This document shows positions 1 through 12,127 of a stretch of DNA of 64,000 bases, piece by piece. Source of the stretch: Epiperipatus broadwayi (Eukaryota > Onychophora > Udeonychophora > Euonychophora > Peripatidae); the NCBI GenBank assembly GCA_028023455.1, contig JAQFVV010006216.1, positions 2,452,445 to 2,516,444 of the forward strand, read 5' to 3'. The translations under genes were made by a program, and so were the position numbers. The notes under the pieces were generated by a model. That model worked only from the letters and a program-made list of their open reading frames with translations, searched no databases and had not been told where the DNA came from. Position 1 is the stretch's first letter. Every line of letters starts with the position of its first letter.

Positions 1-97
1 CGAGAGGTCATCGTAACAGCCTTGCAAGCAAGTAGTTGTTTGCAGACAGTTGCGGTTCGCGTCCTGGCTGACGCTATAGCATATGAAAAAAAAAAAA
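1..97 (+). repeat. 3' part of a tRNA-derived SINE
   Basis: The stretch is richer in G and C than what follows. It contains GGTTCGCGTCC at 54-64, a good match to a Pol III B box, and ends in a run of 12 A at 86-97. The A box would lie upstream of the window. A B box followed by an A tail is the usual layout of a tRNA-derived SINE. The family is not recognised, and a tRNA pseudogene is an alternative. Confidence 0.4.
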
Positions 98-886
98 CGT
101 TATTAATAAAAAATGTTTGTCAATAGAATAATTAGAAAGCATATAATTAAGCCTGCTTTGAAAACATAAAAATAAAAATATTTCTTAATTGAAAAAGCAG
201 AAATATGAATTAAGGGTTATATAACAAAAACATGTGTCAGACAGAGGTGTATTACAAAAAAATTTTTAGTCTACTACTTCTCGATAGCTTTTTATCACTT
301 CTTACCAGCTTTACCCATTTTGATTAAAGCTCTAAAGCTTGAGATAAATTAATAAATGCCATATAAACTAACAAAAAGGCTGAGAAACCATCCAAGCTTA
401 TATTGGTGAAAATAATTGTCAGAAACTAAATGAAAATTGAATGGTTCCACACCACACAAAGTAGCAATTTTTGTTAATGATTACTTCATCATAATAGTAA
501 TAAGGTCGGTAGTGTAATCTGGAGCTGAAAGTTATCTAAAGAATCTTTAAGAGGACAGAGAATAATACATTCATAGGTGATCTTTCTTAGAAGAAAGTAG
601 CCCCAAAATCAAGTACCTTATAGAAGCAGTTATATAGGGAACAATTTTTTATCATTATCATCAATATCCATTTTAATTCAATTCCCTTAACTGAAATTCT
701 AATTTCATCTTTGGCAAAGTGTTGAAATACATACTGATTTCAGTAATTCAGTTACATACTAGAAGTATTATTTATATGTTAATATATGTGCATATATAAG
801 TAAATCATTAATATATGCATCATAATCATCATTAGTAGAGAGGTTCCAGCACAATATATGTATATATAAAAATAATAAATATAATG
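98..886. other. AT-rich stretch without recognisable genes
   Basis: Low-complexity AT-rich sequence with short homopolymers and TA-rich runs. I see no reading frame, splice-flanked exon or repeat that can be supported. Confidence 0.6.
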
Positions 887-1081
887 GTAATTAACTATTA
901 TGTACAATCTTTCAATCCATAGAAGTAATTTTGGTTATTTCTTTAACCCTCCACAATTGCCATTAAATTCAAAAACATAAAGGTAGCATATTTTTTTAAT
1001 TTAATGGCAGTTGAGGAGGGTTAAAGAATTAACCAAAAGTACTTCTGCAGATTGAAAAACTATATATAATAGTTAATTACT
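887..1081. repeat. Fold-back (inverted-repeat) element
   Basis: Two imperfect inverted arms of about 90 bases (about 887-976 and 990-1081) surround a loop of under 20 bases. Matching blocks include GTAATTAACTATTAT near 887 with its complement at the right end, the pair CTTTAACCCTCC / GGAGGGTTAAAG, and AAGTA(A/C)TTTTGGTTA. The arms extend almost to the centre, as in fold-back MITEs. There is no ORF. A transcript would fold into a long imperfect hairpin. Confidence 0.7.
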
Positions 1082-1164
1082 ATAATATTTATTATTTTTA
1101 TTGTTATTAGAATAGTTTTTAATTAACAAACATTTTATTTGTATTATATATATATATAATGTAA

Positions 1165-1265
1165 TGCTACAGAGAAATACAGGGTCGAACCTGGAATGAC
1201 CACTACATGAACATCAACTACCCTAAATTGTTTAGCCATTGGTAACTCTCCAGAAATTTGGGGTT
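1165..1265 (-). repeat. Possible tRNA-like SINE fragment
   Basis: On the minus strand GGTTCGACCC (1182-1191) matches a B box. About 50 bases upstream of it is a loose A-box-like TGGCTAAACAATT. Spacing and order fit a tRNA-derived SINE head. No tail or target duplication could be placed, so this could be chance similarity. Confidence 0.3.
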
Positions 1266-2089
1266 TAAACCATGAGGAATCTGAGGAATTTATTTTTTCT
1301 TCAGGTAAAAAAAAAAAAAAATTATAAAGACCAAACTAAATAAAAGCAAGTGCATGGACTTTGAAGAATATCCTATTCGAGCCGACTCAGGAATCATTAT
1401 CCATCATCATCATCATCTGGATGTCCATACACTAAATATAAATCCCCTATCCCATATAGTGTTATGCACAAACCTAGCTCAGGAAGCAAGAACTCTATAA
1501 TTTATTAATGTATGCAAGAGAGAAATAAATAAATTAGCTTATTATAATTAATCTTAATCAATTCATGGGCTTCCCCTACTTATAAATAACTAGTTTTATT
1601 AGGATCATCAAGAAAAAATAACTAAATCTTAGAATATGAGCCGTCATGATGTAAGGTCGAACAAAACTTCACTTCATGAAACAGAAATTGAATAGAATAA
1701 AGTAATTAAGACTAGAAAGAATATTTTTTTTAAAAAACAACAATTATTTGATACCTTAATTAATAATAAAAAAATGAAATGATAATAGATAATTACAAAC
1801 ATCCATTTCATCATAAAAAATAAATAAATATACAGTTTGATAAAAATTATATTAACTTATGAATTATTTTTTATACATGGATTAACTTTCAATTCATTAG
1901 TTTCGATTCATTAGATTATTTCTTTAAAAATAACTGAGAATTGATTAAATATTTTCAGAAATCAAAGATAGCAATCTTTGATTTTACCCAGAGGGCAAAT
2001 TGGGAGAAAAAAAAACCTTATGAAACAAAAAAATTTTTTTTTTCTATTAATAAAAATATAGTGTGCACATTTAAAAACAAAAAAAAATG
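1266..2089. other. AT-rich stretch without recognisable genes
   Basis: Homopolymer-rich sequence with a short (ATC)n run near 1402-1418. I see no coding frame or structured repeat here. Confidence 0.5.
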
Positions 2090-2290
2090 CCTACAGCCAT
2101 GACTTTTTTGTCTATAAAGTTCTTTCCAGTTGTAATTTCAGTTTTTACTAATGGAGTTACTTCCTGAAGGCTTCTAAACATGAGCCTGGTTAAATTTTTG
2201 GCCTTCCCTGGGTCTGTTCCAGATAAATGAAAATAGGAATTTTTGTCCAATTGGTCTTCCTCTTAAATTTCCAGGTGAGACAGATGTCGG
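2090..2290 (-). pseudogene. Unrecognised decayed reading frame
   Basis: This patch has more balanced base composition than its surroundings. In one minus-strand frame it stays open for about 50 codons, with a varied, protein-like composition (for example LTRLMFRSLQEVTPLVKTE), before decay. There is no clear start, no splice flanks and no domain I recognise. It lies just beyond the end of the minus-strand LINE scrap at 3314-3634, so it may be the same element's remains or an unrelated mobile element. Confidence 0.2.
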
Positions 2291-2519
2291 CAAAGGGTTT
2301 TGTTGCCCTTGGTTGAAGGCAAGGCTGCTGACTGCTTAAGGGGGTTTTACTTCAATACATTTCCTTCCATTGAAGGTAGGTTATATGGAGGATGGTGATG
2401 CCTAGCTTTAAGCTGAAATTAGCAAATGGTTTTTATTGTACAAACCATTTTGTGTTAAACTCATAATATGCTGAAAGCTTGATACAAAAAAACTACTATT
2501 TTATTCAATAGCTTGGTAT

Positions 2520-2766
2520 CAGCAGGATTAAGCTTAAGACTGCTCTCTCTTCAACAGTCAAGATAGAAATACTAATACTGTTTTCAGCAGCAGAATTAAG
2601 ATACCTCTTTAACAGTTATGTTAGAAATACTTCTGTTTTCAGCAGCAGAATTAAGATTTTACTGTTTTCTTCAACAGTTAAAATACCAAATTTTTATATT
2701 TTTTTCAGCCACAGAATTAAGATTTGACTGCTCTCTTCAACAGTTAAGTTAGCAATTCTCTCCAGA
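2520..2766. repeat. Diverged minisatellite, 55-68 bp unit, four copies
   Basis: Four successive units each contain CAG(A/G)ATTAAG (starting near 2523, 2591, 2646 and 2712), then CT(C/T)TTCAACAGT or a variant, then an A-rich stretch and a T-rich tract ending in CAG. Spacings are about 68, 55 and 66 bases. Each unit therefore ends in a polypyrimidine tract plus AG. No function is implied by sequence alone. Confidence 0.75.
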
Positions 2767-3313
2767 CACTTGGGTATAGTTATTAATTCACATCCCAACA
2801 TATATTTTTTAGAACAATTTTGCCCTCAAGCCAGTTACAATCTGTCTTTTACATTATCATTTTCATGACAACCAATTAAATAAAATTTCATAACTACAAT
2901 TATTCAGCTAATTATCTTCTTAACCATAGATTAAAAACAAGTTAAGAACAAGAATTTAACAACATAAAATTCTTGACATTTCTTTTTTAAAAAAAAAAAA
3001 AAAAAAACAAATGTAAACAATAAAAAAATTGTTACAATTGTTAAATTAAATTTACATGACTTTGAACTAAATTGACTTTTGCTTCAAAGAAGCTACTCTG
3101 GTTCTAGTCCCAAACAAATTGTTTCCTTGTAATTTCGAGGTATGCTTTGAAAAATTGTTTATAAAAACAGTAGCTTATTCCATGTGTACTGAAATAAATT
3201 TGAAGGTGTGAGCATTTTGTCTCTGTCTTTAATTTTTTTTATTTCTCCAATGTAGGCATTTGGGGCACTGAGGGTGTTTTGTTCAAATATAAATTGGCAT
3301 CTGATAATCCAGA
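2767..3313. other. AT-rich stretch, nothing recognised
   Basis: Contains a long A run around 2990-3007. No reading frame or repeat that I can support. Confidence 0.5.
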
Positions 3314-3634
3314 CTACATAGAAAAAAAGATAGACAACCTGATTATGGAAATATCCCCACTGTTGATGGCTGTCTTAATAGATAATAACATTCTAATATC
3401 AACTGTGACTTTAGTTGATATCAATGCTTTAATGGTACTAAAGTAAGGACACATGTAAAGGAGATGTTGAATAGTTTCTTCAGGCATTTTGCAAAGTTGA
3501 CATTGAGGATCGATGTTATTAAAACCTCTTTTCCATACTAGAAAGTGGTTAGTGGGTAATGCTAGTAGATTCAGCTTTATGATAAAGTTGATAAATGACA
3601 TTTCTTTATAATTAAAAATCAAATCTTGCAACAA
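3314..3634 (-). pseudogene. LINE RT C-terminal fragment (zinc-knuckle region)
   Basis: A 106-codon frame reads as the C-terminal tail of a non-LTR retrotransposon polyprotein. The key feature is the cysteine-histidine cluster CQLCKMPEETIQHLLYMC, spaced C-x2-C-x8-H-x4-C, preceded by a hydrophobic RNase-H/connector-like stretch. Two other LINEs here, near 23060 and 39810, have the same spacing. No polymerase motifs remain, so this is a severely truncated, non-functional copy. The assignment rests on motif spacing and order; the clade is not resolved. Confidence 0.6.
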
Positions 3635-4113
3635 AAAAGAGATAATCTGTTAATTGCATTGATTTGCTTTTCTCATTTCATTAAATAGAGATACAGAAAG
3701 AAAAACAACTCTAATAAATTAAAATTTACAAAATTATTAAAATCATGTTTTTGCTCTTCCCTTTCTTTTATTTTCTATTTTTTAAAAAAAAAAAACAAAT
3801 ATATTTAATGTTTGAAAATTTTCATACTATCATATGGGGATTTTACAAATATTGAGTTAAATGCAGACCCATAATAAAATATGTATTGGAAAATTACATT
3901 TTATTTTCCCCATTAATTAAATTTTTTTTATTCTCAAACCTGAGGAATATGCTGCCAACTATCAATTATTAATTTATTTTTTTCTAGTGCAGCTATGTAA
4001 CCAACTGGTTACATTACCCCAGTCTTATATGGAAAATAAAATTGAGTTGAACCCCCTTTCTTGACATTTTAGTTTGATTCAGAGAATTTCATTTCACTGC
4101 GACAAAAATTTAT

Positions 4114-4350
4114 GTTAGTCATGTTTTGCTGTGCATTAACTTTTCCACAGACCTACAAGCTGGGATGCAATTTATTGTCTTGTTGGGCTATTTTTCAAAA
4201 GAAATTGTCTCATTTATTTGATCTATTGTTAGTCATGCCTTGATGTATATTAACATTCATACACACTTACAAGCTGGGATATTTTTTTTTTTAATTAAGC
4301 CATGTTAGTCTATTATGTCCCTTGTAATTGTCTCATTTATTTGATCTATT
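4114..4350. repeat. Tandem duplication, about 114-123 bp unit
   Basis: Two consecutive diverged units begin with GTTAGTCATG (4114 and 4228). Both contain CTTACAAGCTGGGAT or CCTACAAGCTGGGAT and end in AATTGTCTCATTTATTTG (4203 and 4326). Indels, mainly in T runs, explain the slightly different lengths. Confidence 0.7.
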
Positions 4351-5200
4351 TTTCATTTCTGGAGATGGGGTGACTATTGGTCTAATATATGTATACCTGC
4401 CTCTAGCACCATGATGGAAAAAAAACCTCATTACAGAACACAAGTTTTCCATACAGTGTACTATAAAAGCTATCTCAGTTTAAGCACAAACACAACTTAT
4501 TACCCAGGGTCACAATGAGAAAAAAAAAATGATCAAAGGAATATTTGGCCACATGTAATACCTTGCTCATTTACTTCATGAGTCTTATAAGCTCCACACC
4601 CATGACACAATTCTGTGCCTGGTAGACAATTCAGTATTCTACTGATAAAAAGCCTAGCTCCTCTAAGGAGCTTATTTAAAAAAAGTTTAAACCTTAGGTA
4701 GATGAAGTGCAGAGATAAAACATAGGAGCATCATGAACATACTGCATCCCTATGACTATAAAAATATCACCATCCACCATCAGCACTGAAGGCAATGCTA
4801 CAACACTTTTTAATATTTACCCCCAAATTCTTCAAAGTAGCTTCTTTCCTCAGTTTCAGTTTCATTGTCTTGCTTATTTTGTTTCCTTAAAAAGTATAAC
4901 TGCATTCTGCTTTAGGAGAATGATGATCATGATCAGTTCTCTGATAATAAATGTATTGTGAGGTGATATACTCCTCATTTGTCCAATTATTTGTGTTTCA
5001 CCATGGAATAAAGAACAATATTCCTGGTATTTCCTTTATGAATGTTTGATCCGCTTCTGGATCTCCTAATTATTCAGGTTCTGGAGGACTATTTGTCACC
5101 AGTTGAACTTTCTCTTCTTCCCCTTCCATAGTCACACTTCATTTCTTCTGTTATGATACCATGGTGGTGTCCTAACTTTCTGCTTCTCATATTGGATAGC
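4351..5200. other. Non-coding stretch next to the gag-like fossil
   Basis: Moderately AT-rich. Minus-strand frames from about 5190 down to 4750 contain polar segments that may be further decayed sequence of the gag-like element at 5360-6564. Stops and frameshifts are too frequent to define a product. Confidence 0.3.
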
Positions 5201-5359
5201 ATTCATATGTGGATTATCTATATGTTGGATTTAGTTGGAGGTTTAAATCCCCCCTTCCTTTTCAGCATTGCAGGTTTGCTGTTATCAAATGCATTTAACA
5301 CCTGTCACGGCCAATCAACATCATTTCAATATGGCTTAGAAAGCTATATCTTAATATTA

Positions 5360-6564
5360 CTATTTGTAATTCAAGAGAGAATCTGTAGTGCATGCTCTCA
5401 ATTTCACTACTTGTTTTCTAACAAATGGAGTGTAGAGCTCAACAGAACACTTCTCTTGGGATACTTTATGTTTAATCCCTTCCTGGTAATCCTTACTCCA
5501 GTAGCACTTCATGATTGACTGCTTGACTTGATAAAATTTATAAGAAAGGGTGAATAGTGAATACCACCATGCCTGTGATGCACTTTGAAGATGGCTGCAA
5601 GCTATTGCTATCTTTGCCTCTTCAGCCATAGCATTAATGCTGAAATATCTTTCCAGACTATTGATGAATTCAATAGATGCCTCACCAAGCATTTCCTGAA
5701 AAAGTCCTTATTTTAAGAAACTGGTTTACAATTCTGGGCATTTGGTTTGCATATTGACTCTCTATCTTTATTTCCTCTATCTTTGTATTTTCAATTTTTT
5801 TTTTAATATATACATGATAGTTTTACTTTTGGTTTCACCATCTTATCTATGGTCATCCTCCAACTGTTTTACCATTTCTCAGATTCTATCATCATCTCTC
5901 ACCTGCAGGAATTTAATTTGATTGTCCAAGTTTCCTATATGCTCTTCTACCAATTCCAGGCCTCACTGCCTTGCCTCCTGCACTTGGTTATTTTATTATC
6001 CATTACTTCTTATATCTCTTTTACTTTGATATCATGTTCTTATTTGTTTTGTCTCACTTCATTCAGAACTTCTTTAATCTGTTTGATTTGAACTGCTATT
6101 TCATTAGTCATATTTGTTTTCTGTAGCATTTTTACTTTTATTTCTTTTAACATTTCTTGTTATTTTGATATTTTCTGCTTCTCTTTGTTGATTCTTTATA
6201 TTATCCTCTTCTCTTTGTTGGTCTCTCTTTTTTCTCTTTGCTTATTATCTTCTCTTTGTTGGTATCTCTGTTTATTCTCTTCTTCTCTTTGTTTATTATC
6301 ATCTTCTCTTTGTTGGTCTTTGTTTTTATTATCTTCTTCTCTTTGTTAATCTCTCTTTTTATTCTCTTGTCTTTGTTTATTATCATCTTCTCTTTGTTGG
6401 TCTCTATTTTTAGACTCTTCTCTTTGTTGGTCTCTCTTTTTATTTTCTTCTCTTTGTTTATTATCATCTGCTCTTTGTTGGGCTCTCTTTTTATTATCTT
6501 CTTTAAACATTTTTAATAATTGGGATAACATGGAAGCTTTCTCTATTCTCTGAATTCCTTCCAT
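5360..6564 (-). pseudogene. Retrotransposon gag-like fossil
   Basis: Read on the minus strand, the N-terminal part (6564 to about 6100) is a highly charged K/R/E/Q/D/N-rich coiled-coil-like region made of short repeats such as QQREDDNKQRQENKKRD. It is followed by a broken stretch and then a 110-codon frame (5692-5360) containing FINSLERYF..A..EEAKIAIACSHLQSASQAWWYSL. The pattern of an aromatic helix, then 'hLxGxAxxWW', is typical of the capsid part of LTR-retrotransposon gag proteins (Gypsy-like, RETROTRANS_gag family). No protease, RT or LTR was found, and frameshifts separate the parts. A host coiled-coil protein fused to a retro-gag-like domain is less likely. Confidence 0.5.
6201..6500 (-). 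repeat. Short tandem repeat encoding charged peptide units
   Basis: The plus strand shows repeated CTTCTCTTTGTTGGTCTCT and CTTCTCTTTGTTTATTATC blocks of about 25 bases in alternating order. On the minus strand they encode alternating (R/K)DQQREE- and DDNKQREEN-type units. The array forms most of the charged N-terminal part of the gag-like fossil. Confidence 0.7.
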
Positions 6565-6599
6565 TGGTTGCTGATCATTTTATTTGGATTGTTTTCTTC

Positions 6600-8825
6600 C
6601 ATCTTTTTTGCATATACATTTCTATTATAGATTTTTATTTAAATATTACTTACCAATGCAGCTTGAATTCAGGATATTATATTATTTTGTAGTTAATTTA
6701 AAGTAGTCTTGTGCTTTGGCAATATGTTGGAAAATACTATACAATATTAAATGTATTACAAAAGTGTTAGAATATGCAAATAACTATACAGAATGGCATA
6801 TTCATGAACCAATAATAAGTAGCCTAGCCTCAGAAGTCAATCTTATATTATATTTCAAAAAATATTGGTATAATTTCAGAAATTAAAATTTAATCTATCA
6901 GAATAATCAAAATATAATTATCAAAATGAGATGACTCAACCTAAGTAAATTCTCATTTTTTTAATTACAATATAAAATTATAGCAAAAATAACCCAATGC
7001 ATTTATCAAAAATATCTTGATTTTACCTTTAGAATATTATCTAAATAAATTTTAATATATATAGATAAGATGCACCAGTAAACAGATGGTAGTGAATGGA
7101 TGGATAGATAGATGAAAGGATGAATAGATAAATTAATATATAGAGATAAACAGACAAACCAATAAGCAGTCACAATACTGTTTCATGAATTCATGGACTA
7201 AGTGAACCATAATTTGAAAATTTACTAAATTAAAAATTTTAAAAATTCTAATTTATAAATTCAAATTTGTTTCATATGTGCCTACCTATATAAGTAGAAT
7301 CATTACATAGTTGCATAAAATATTACATCAAATATGGTTTCAGAAAGTATTATACAATTATAAATTTATTGTATGTTGGAAATTAAATTCTGTTTTAAAA
7401 GGCCCCAAAAGTGAAAAAGTAATAATAGTGGCAATTCTTCCAAACTTAACCTTTTCTTTATCATAGCAGCCATATTGGATATTTAAAAAATTATGTTAAG
7501 CCACAAATTTTATAATAACTTAAGTTCCTATTATTCAAAAATGACATAAAATATATTGTTTGAAACAAAAATCACTAAAAAATGTAATGAAGCTGAAAAA
7601 AATATAACCATTGATAATCAAAGTAATAAAAAAAAAGAAAAAAAATGTAATATTTCTAAAAATTATTTTCATATTATTTCATAAATTCTAAATTTTTATG
7701 GTTAAATTTTAAAACTATAGTTTTGTTAATAAGTATTTGCATTCGTCATTAAATTTCTAATAAACTGATATATAATATGATTTACCTAAGGTAATCCATC
7801 ACTTCAACACTTCAAGGAATAAAGATATTAGTACCTTTCATTTTTTCCTAGTAGCCCTTCAAAGTGTTTTTCATACAGTGGTTTGCAACGAATATGTCAT
7901 CCCTGACAACAAGTAGTTAATATTGATCAATAATTAGTATAACTTGGAATATTATAATAAAGTACTTCAATAAAGTTTATAACTTATTAAAAAATTAGTC
8001 ATTAATTTTTATATTAGAGAAAAATAGGAGACAAAATTTTTTTAAAAAAACATTTTTTACTATAAATAAAAATTTTTATTTACTATTAATGTAGTAATCA
8101 CTACTAAAATAGTCACTATATACAAAATAAAATAATAAAACAAAATACTAAAAACAACTTATATATAAAACAAAATATAGGGGATAAACTAAAAAGGAAA
8201 TTATACATAAAATTATTATTAAAAAAAGCAAAACAAAATTAAAATTATATATAAAATTAGTATTAAAAAAAGCAAACAATGATAAAATTGTACATAAAAT
8301 TAGTGGGATAAAAAGCAAACCAAAATAATACTTGATAAAAAGTGAATGAAATGCTAAATTCATTGTAGAGTGAGTTAGTGATGACAAAAGCACATCTACA
8401 ATTCACTTCAGAGTATGACTGACTCAGATTCCATATATGGTGCATCTAAACAAAAAAAAAGGTTTAGAGTCAGTACAATGTAGTATATTAATAATAATGC
8501 TCTGTATTATTTATCCTACCAGTCAGCTTGTGGCAACCACTTCATCTTGTTAGATAGAATTTATCTAAAATATAAAATCAAGTGATTACTACAAAATGGT
8601 AGCTTACAATTAAAATAATACTGCAACCAAATGTAAATACAACTTACTGATTAGAGCTACTGATGATTATCTACATGGGGTGATCTTGACTGAACTAGCA
8701 TGCTAATTGACACTCCTGCAAAAGGTAAGTGTTATGGTATCTGAGATGTGTCACTTATCACACTTTCACTTTGATAAACAACGAAAGTTTCTCAGAGCAC
8801 TTTGGTAGAGTGTGACAAGTCAACA
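6600..8825. other. AT-rich stretch with minor simple repeats
   Basis: A GATG/GATA-type tetranucleotide patch lies at about 7085-7150. Short open frames near 8150-8445 on the minus strand are K/N/F/L-rich and look like AT-composition artefacts. At 8743-8812 ACTTATCACACTTTCAC and GTAGAGTGTGACAAGT form a small imperfect inverted repeat. I see no supported gene. Confidence 0.5.
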
Positions 8826-8829
8826 TTCC

Positions 8830-10492
8830 ATGCAGCCAAAAAAACTTCCATGCCTTTGCTTCTTTTTTAGACAGTCAACACAATGCTTTCTTTTAGATAT
8901 ACTGTGTTTGCGAAAATCGACAAGGCTATGTTTTCCATTGAAATGAAGATACAGATGTGGTACAACATGATATGTTGTAGAATTATTATTCTTGAAGAAA
9001 ACCCATCGATTAAGCTATTTGATAAGGCTCTCTAAAAATTTAAAAGTGTTTTGGCTTTCTTCTGTTGTAGAGTCATATATTCTGTATACAGAATGTGTGC
9101 ATTTGTAACAGTTGTATCAAAGCAGTGCCAAAAAGGATGCCTTTACCATCAGTTAGACTTTCTCTTCCAATCATATTGATTGTTTTTTATTGGCCAAGTC
9201 TACTCCACCCATGTAGCAGTTGTACATATTTACTTCAGGTAGGCATCAATATAAATTAAGTGCCCCATCTTTGCATTTTCTTTTAACAGCATCATTTCCA
9301 GAAGGTGGATAAGCATTGGTGAGCATTAGAATCATCTTCTTATCCATCTAAACTAAAACTGAAGACCACTGTCTTGATCAATTACATAATGTGAGTCTCC
9401 CCTATTCATTTTTTTTATAATTTTTATTCATTTCTTTAATACTGTCTGGGATACCTCTTCTATTTGCATTTAGTATGCCACAACAGTAGATTTTGTTTGC
9501 AGACAGCTCTTTTGCTAATTGTACACTGGTAAAATATCTATCACAAAAAATAATATGATGCAATTTGGATAGATATGGCAAAACTACTGAAAGCACAGCT
9601 CGAATACCCAGATATTGTCCAGCATCTGAAATTGTATTTTTTCCTGTATATAAACTCCATATGGTACACATATCTATTATGGTTCTCTGTACACATCCAC
9701 CATTTGAACCTTCACTTTATAGGTTTTGAGGGCTCATATTGTTTCATGCTACTACAACTAGTAAATTTGGTAATAGCTTCATCAACTGCTATGTCTCTAT
9801 GCATTTGATATGCAGCTTTAAAATTTACATTGCAATAGTCTATAATCATCCTAAGTTTATATACTCTGTCTAAATCTTTACTTTTAGCATTTGGCATATT
9901 TTTATTAAAATGTAGACAACACAATACTGAATAAAATCTAAATTGAATCATAATATTTGCAAAATATAATTGTCTTAGTCTCATATGAGACCTCCAGATA
10001 TTATCTAATTTGTGTACTAGACATATATATGGAGGAAATGCACAATATCATGCCAAAAAATGCAGATAATTTGCGATATGGTAAATTTACCCAATCGCAA
10101 GCTTTTTTTTTTTTTTGGTTCAGTGTACATGTTAGTTTCAATAATAATTTTTTGACATACTTTTTTACCAAATAATAATTGAAAAAAGTCTAAAATTGAA
10201 TACTCACTAGTGGTGGAAAGCTTGAGTCCAGGAGACTTAGTAAAATTTGACCCAATAACGTTCATTAGCAACTCATTCAGATCTGATTGGGAAGATGGGC
10301 CTGCAGTAGACAGAGCACAGCAACTTATATTCACACATTTCTTGTTTAGTTTTTTTTTTTTTCTCGTACTTCATCTAATTTTAAATCATTGGCAGACAAT
10401 TTGTCAAAAGAGCTGCTACAAGGAGCATCCAATTTCGAAGATTCATTTATGGGAAAATTGCTGTCTTCGTTAGAATCAGTAAAATCATGCAT
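8830..10492 (-). pseudogene. piggyBac-family transposase, decayed
   Basis: Frames in order on the minus strand reconstruct the family layout. An acidic, serine-rich N-terminus starts at an ATG at 10492. The early domain (10334-10017) holds DFFQLLFGKKV...IIIETNMYT. A 90-codon piece (9984-9712) carries LHFNKN and AVDEAI with the first catalytic Asp. A piece at 9671-9402 holds IIFCDRYFTS with the second Asp. About 9220-9190 has MGGVDLAN with the third Asp. A C-terminal cysteine-rich tail with C-x2-C pairs follows near 8900-8830. These are the hallmarks of DDE_Tnp_1_7 (PGBD) proteins, which cut and paste DNA into TTAA. Several frameshifts and stops separate the pieces, so it is inactive. I could not place TTAA-flanked terminal repeats. 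Confidence 0.8.
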
Positions 10493-11950
10493 TTTTTTCT
10501 GTTATAAATTTCAAGGTAAACACAATTCCATTAAAAATGAAAAAACTGAGAGAAAGGCAAAAAAAATTCAAGTTATGAACCATATATATGTATGAGTGAT
10601 GACGCTCCAACCAACTGATGAATGCTGGTTCAGCATGAAATACATATATTAGAGATTATTCATCTTTTTCACATGTATATGTTAATGTGTAACAGTTATA
10701 CTGAATAGAGTGGATGTCTGTATAAAGCTTGAAAGTATGTGTTCAAATCCCCTTCAGTTACATAATTTATTTATTAAACTTTTTATAGCAATAACATTTT
10801 AAATGAATAGAATTTCCTCTATTTATTTTTTTTAATAATCAGAATTTTAATTTTAAATAATTTCTCAGCTGTCTCTTTTTCTTTAGTATTAATTTACAAG
10901 CTGTTTTTTCTTGCTAACCTAACTAAATATGTCCAGTCTAACATAAAAATAAAAAAAAATCTGTATAAAATCTGACATATGATAAATGCTTATACTAAAT
11001 TTCAAAAATTATTAATATTCAACAATTATCACTGAACTGTAATAACCAGGATTTACTAAACATAAATTCAGAACTTGTATGGTAAATAAAAAGTCCAAGA
11101 AAAAATAAAATGATTTTTAGTAGTAAAAAAGTAAAAAGCTTTATGCTTAGCTATCTATCACATTCACATACATACTCTTTCACCTAGAAATAAGTCTAAT
11201 GTATATGAAAATGTGCTATCACTCAGAGTATTTTATTATCATGCTATCTGTTTAATAAATACATTATTCAATATATATGCTAATTATTTTTGTTAATGCT
11301 TTAATATCTAAAAAAAAATTAAATAAAATTATTACAGACATAAGGAAAATGTAAAATATATGTGAGATTTGATATTGCCTGGAGATATCAATTATTTGTG
11401 CAAAAATTTGAAATCAAATAGCTGCAATGAGAAAAATACTATATTAAAAACAACACCATTACATGAAAAGACTACGATAAGGATCCAACATTACATCACA
11501 AAGTGAAAATAACAATAACAACAAATGACTATTCTTTATATAAAAACATATTCTAATTATAATAAAAATAAGACCATCTCAAAAACTGCATAAACTCATC
11601 CAGAAGTTATGTTAGAACAAAAAAAAAGTAGAATACTATATGTTAAGAATTTTATTATTTATTTTTCATGACTGAGAATATCAATCCAATTCATAAATTA
11701 GTTCATAAGTTTTAAAATTAAAAAGCAATATTAGCCTTAGTATATGAAATATTAGAGTAAATAATAAAAATTAAAGAATATATATTATTAAAAATTAGTA
11801 TAAAATAGCTAGTTATTATAGGATATAGGTGATGGGTTGTAAAACAAAAAATAAGGAAAGTATGAGAATTTATTGATCTGGTGATAAAAGCTGATATAAT
11901 AAAATACTTTATTATCTTAGATTCAAGAACAGAAGATATTTAATAAATAT
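10493..11950. other. AT-rich stretch, nothing firm
   Basis: GTGTTCAAATCCCC at 10738-10751 resembles a Pol III B box, but no A box was found. The rest is AT-rich with no reading frame or repeat that I can support. Confidence 0.45.
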
Positions 11951-12127
11951 CAATCTTTAATATGTAAACTTTAAATTAAATATAGCTCAATGTATATGAA
12001 AACAAAAAGAGTAAATCACCCCCACCCCACCCAGCTATGATTTTAAAGCACTAGGGTGGAATGTGATTTACTCCCTTTGTTTACATATACAATGAGCCAA
12101 GTTTTTAAAGTTTACATATTAAATCTT
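11951..12127. repeat. Fold-back element with 70-bp arms
   Basis: The left arm (11951-12024) and right arm (12059-12127) are imperfect reverse complements. They share AATATGTAAACTTT / AAAGTTTACATATT, CTCAATGTATATG / CATATACAATGAG and AAAGAGTAAATCA / TGATTTACTCCCTTT. The loop is C-rich (CCCCCACCCC). A third copy of TGATTTACTCCCTTTGTTTA occurs alone at about 12384-12403, so the sequence belongs to a dispersed family. Confidence 0.7.

Noticed and set aside
8148-8445. Hydrophobic minus-strand frames resembling membrane segments
   Set aside because: They arise from AT-rich sequence (Phe, Leu, Ile codons); there are no conserved motifs and two frames overlap the same DNA.
10738-10751. B-box-like GTGTTCAAATCCCC as evidence of a SINE or tRNA
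   Set aside because: No A box at proper distance, no cloverleaf and no tail; kept only as a note.
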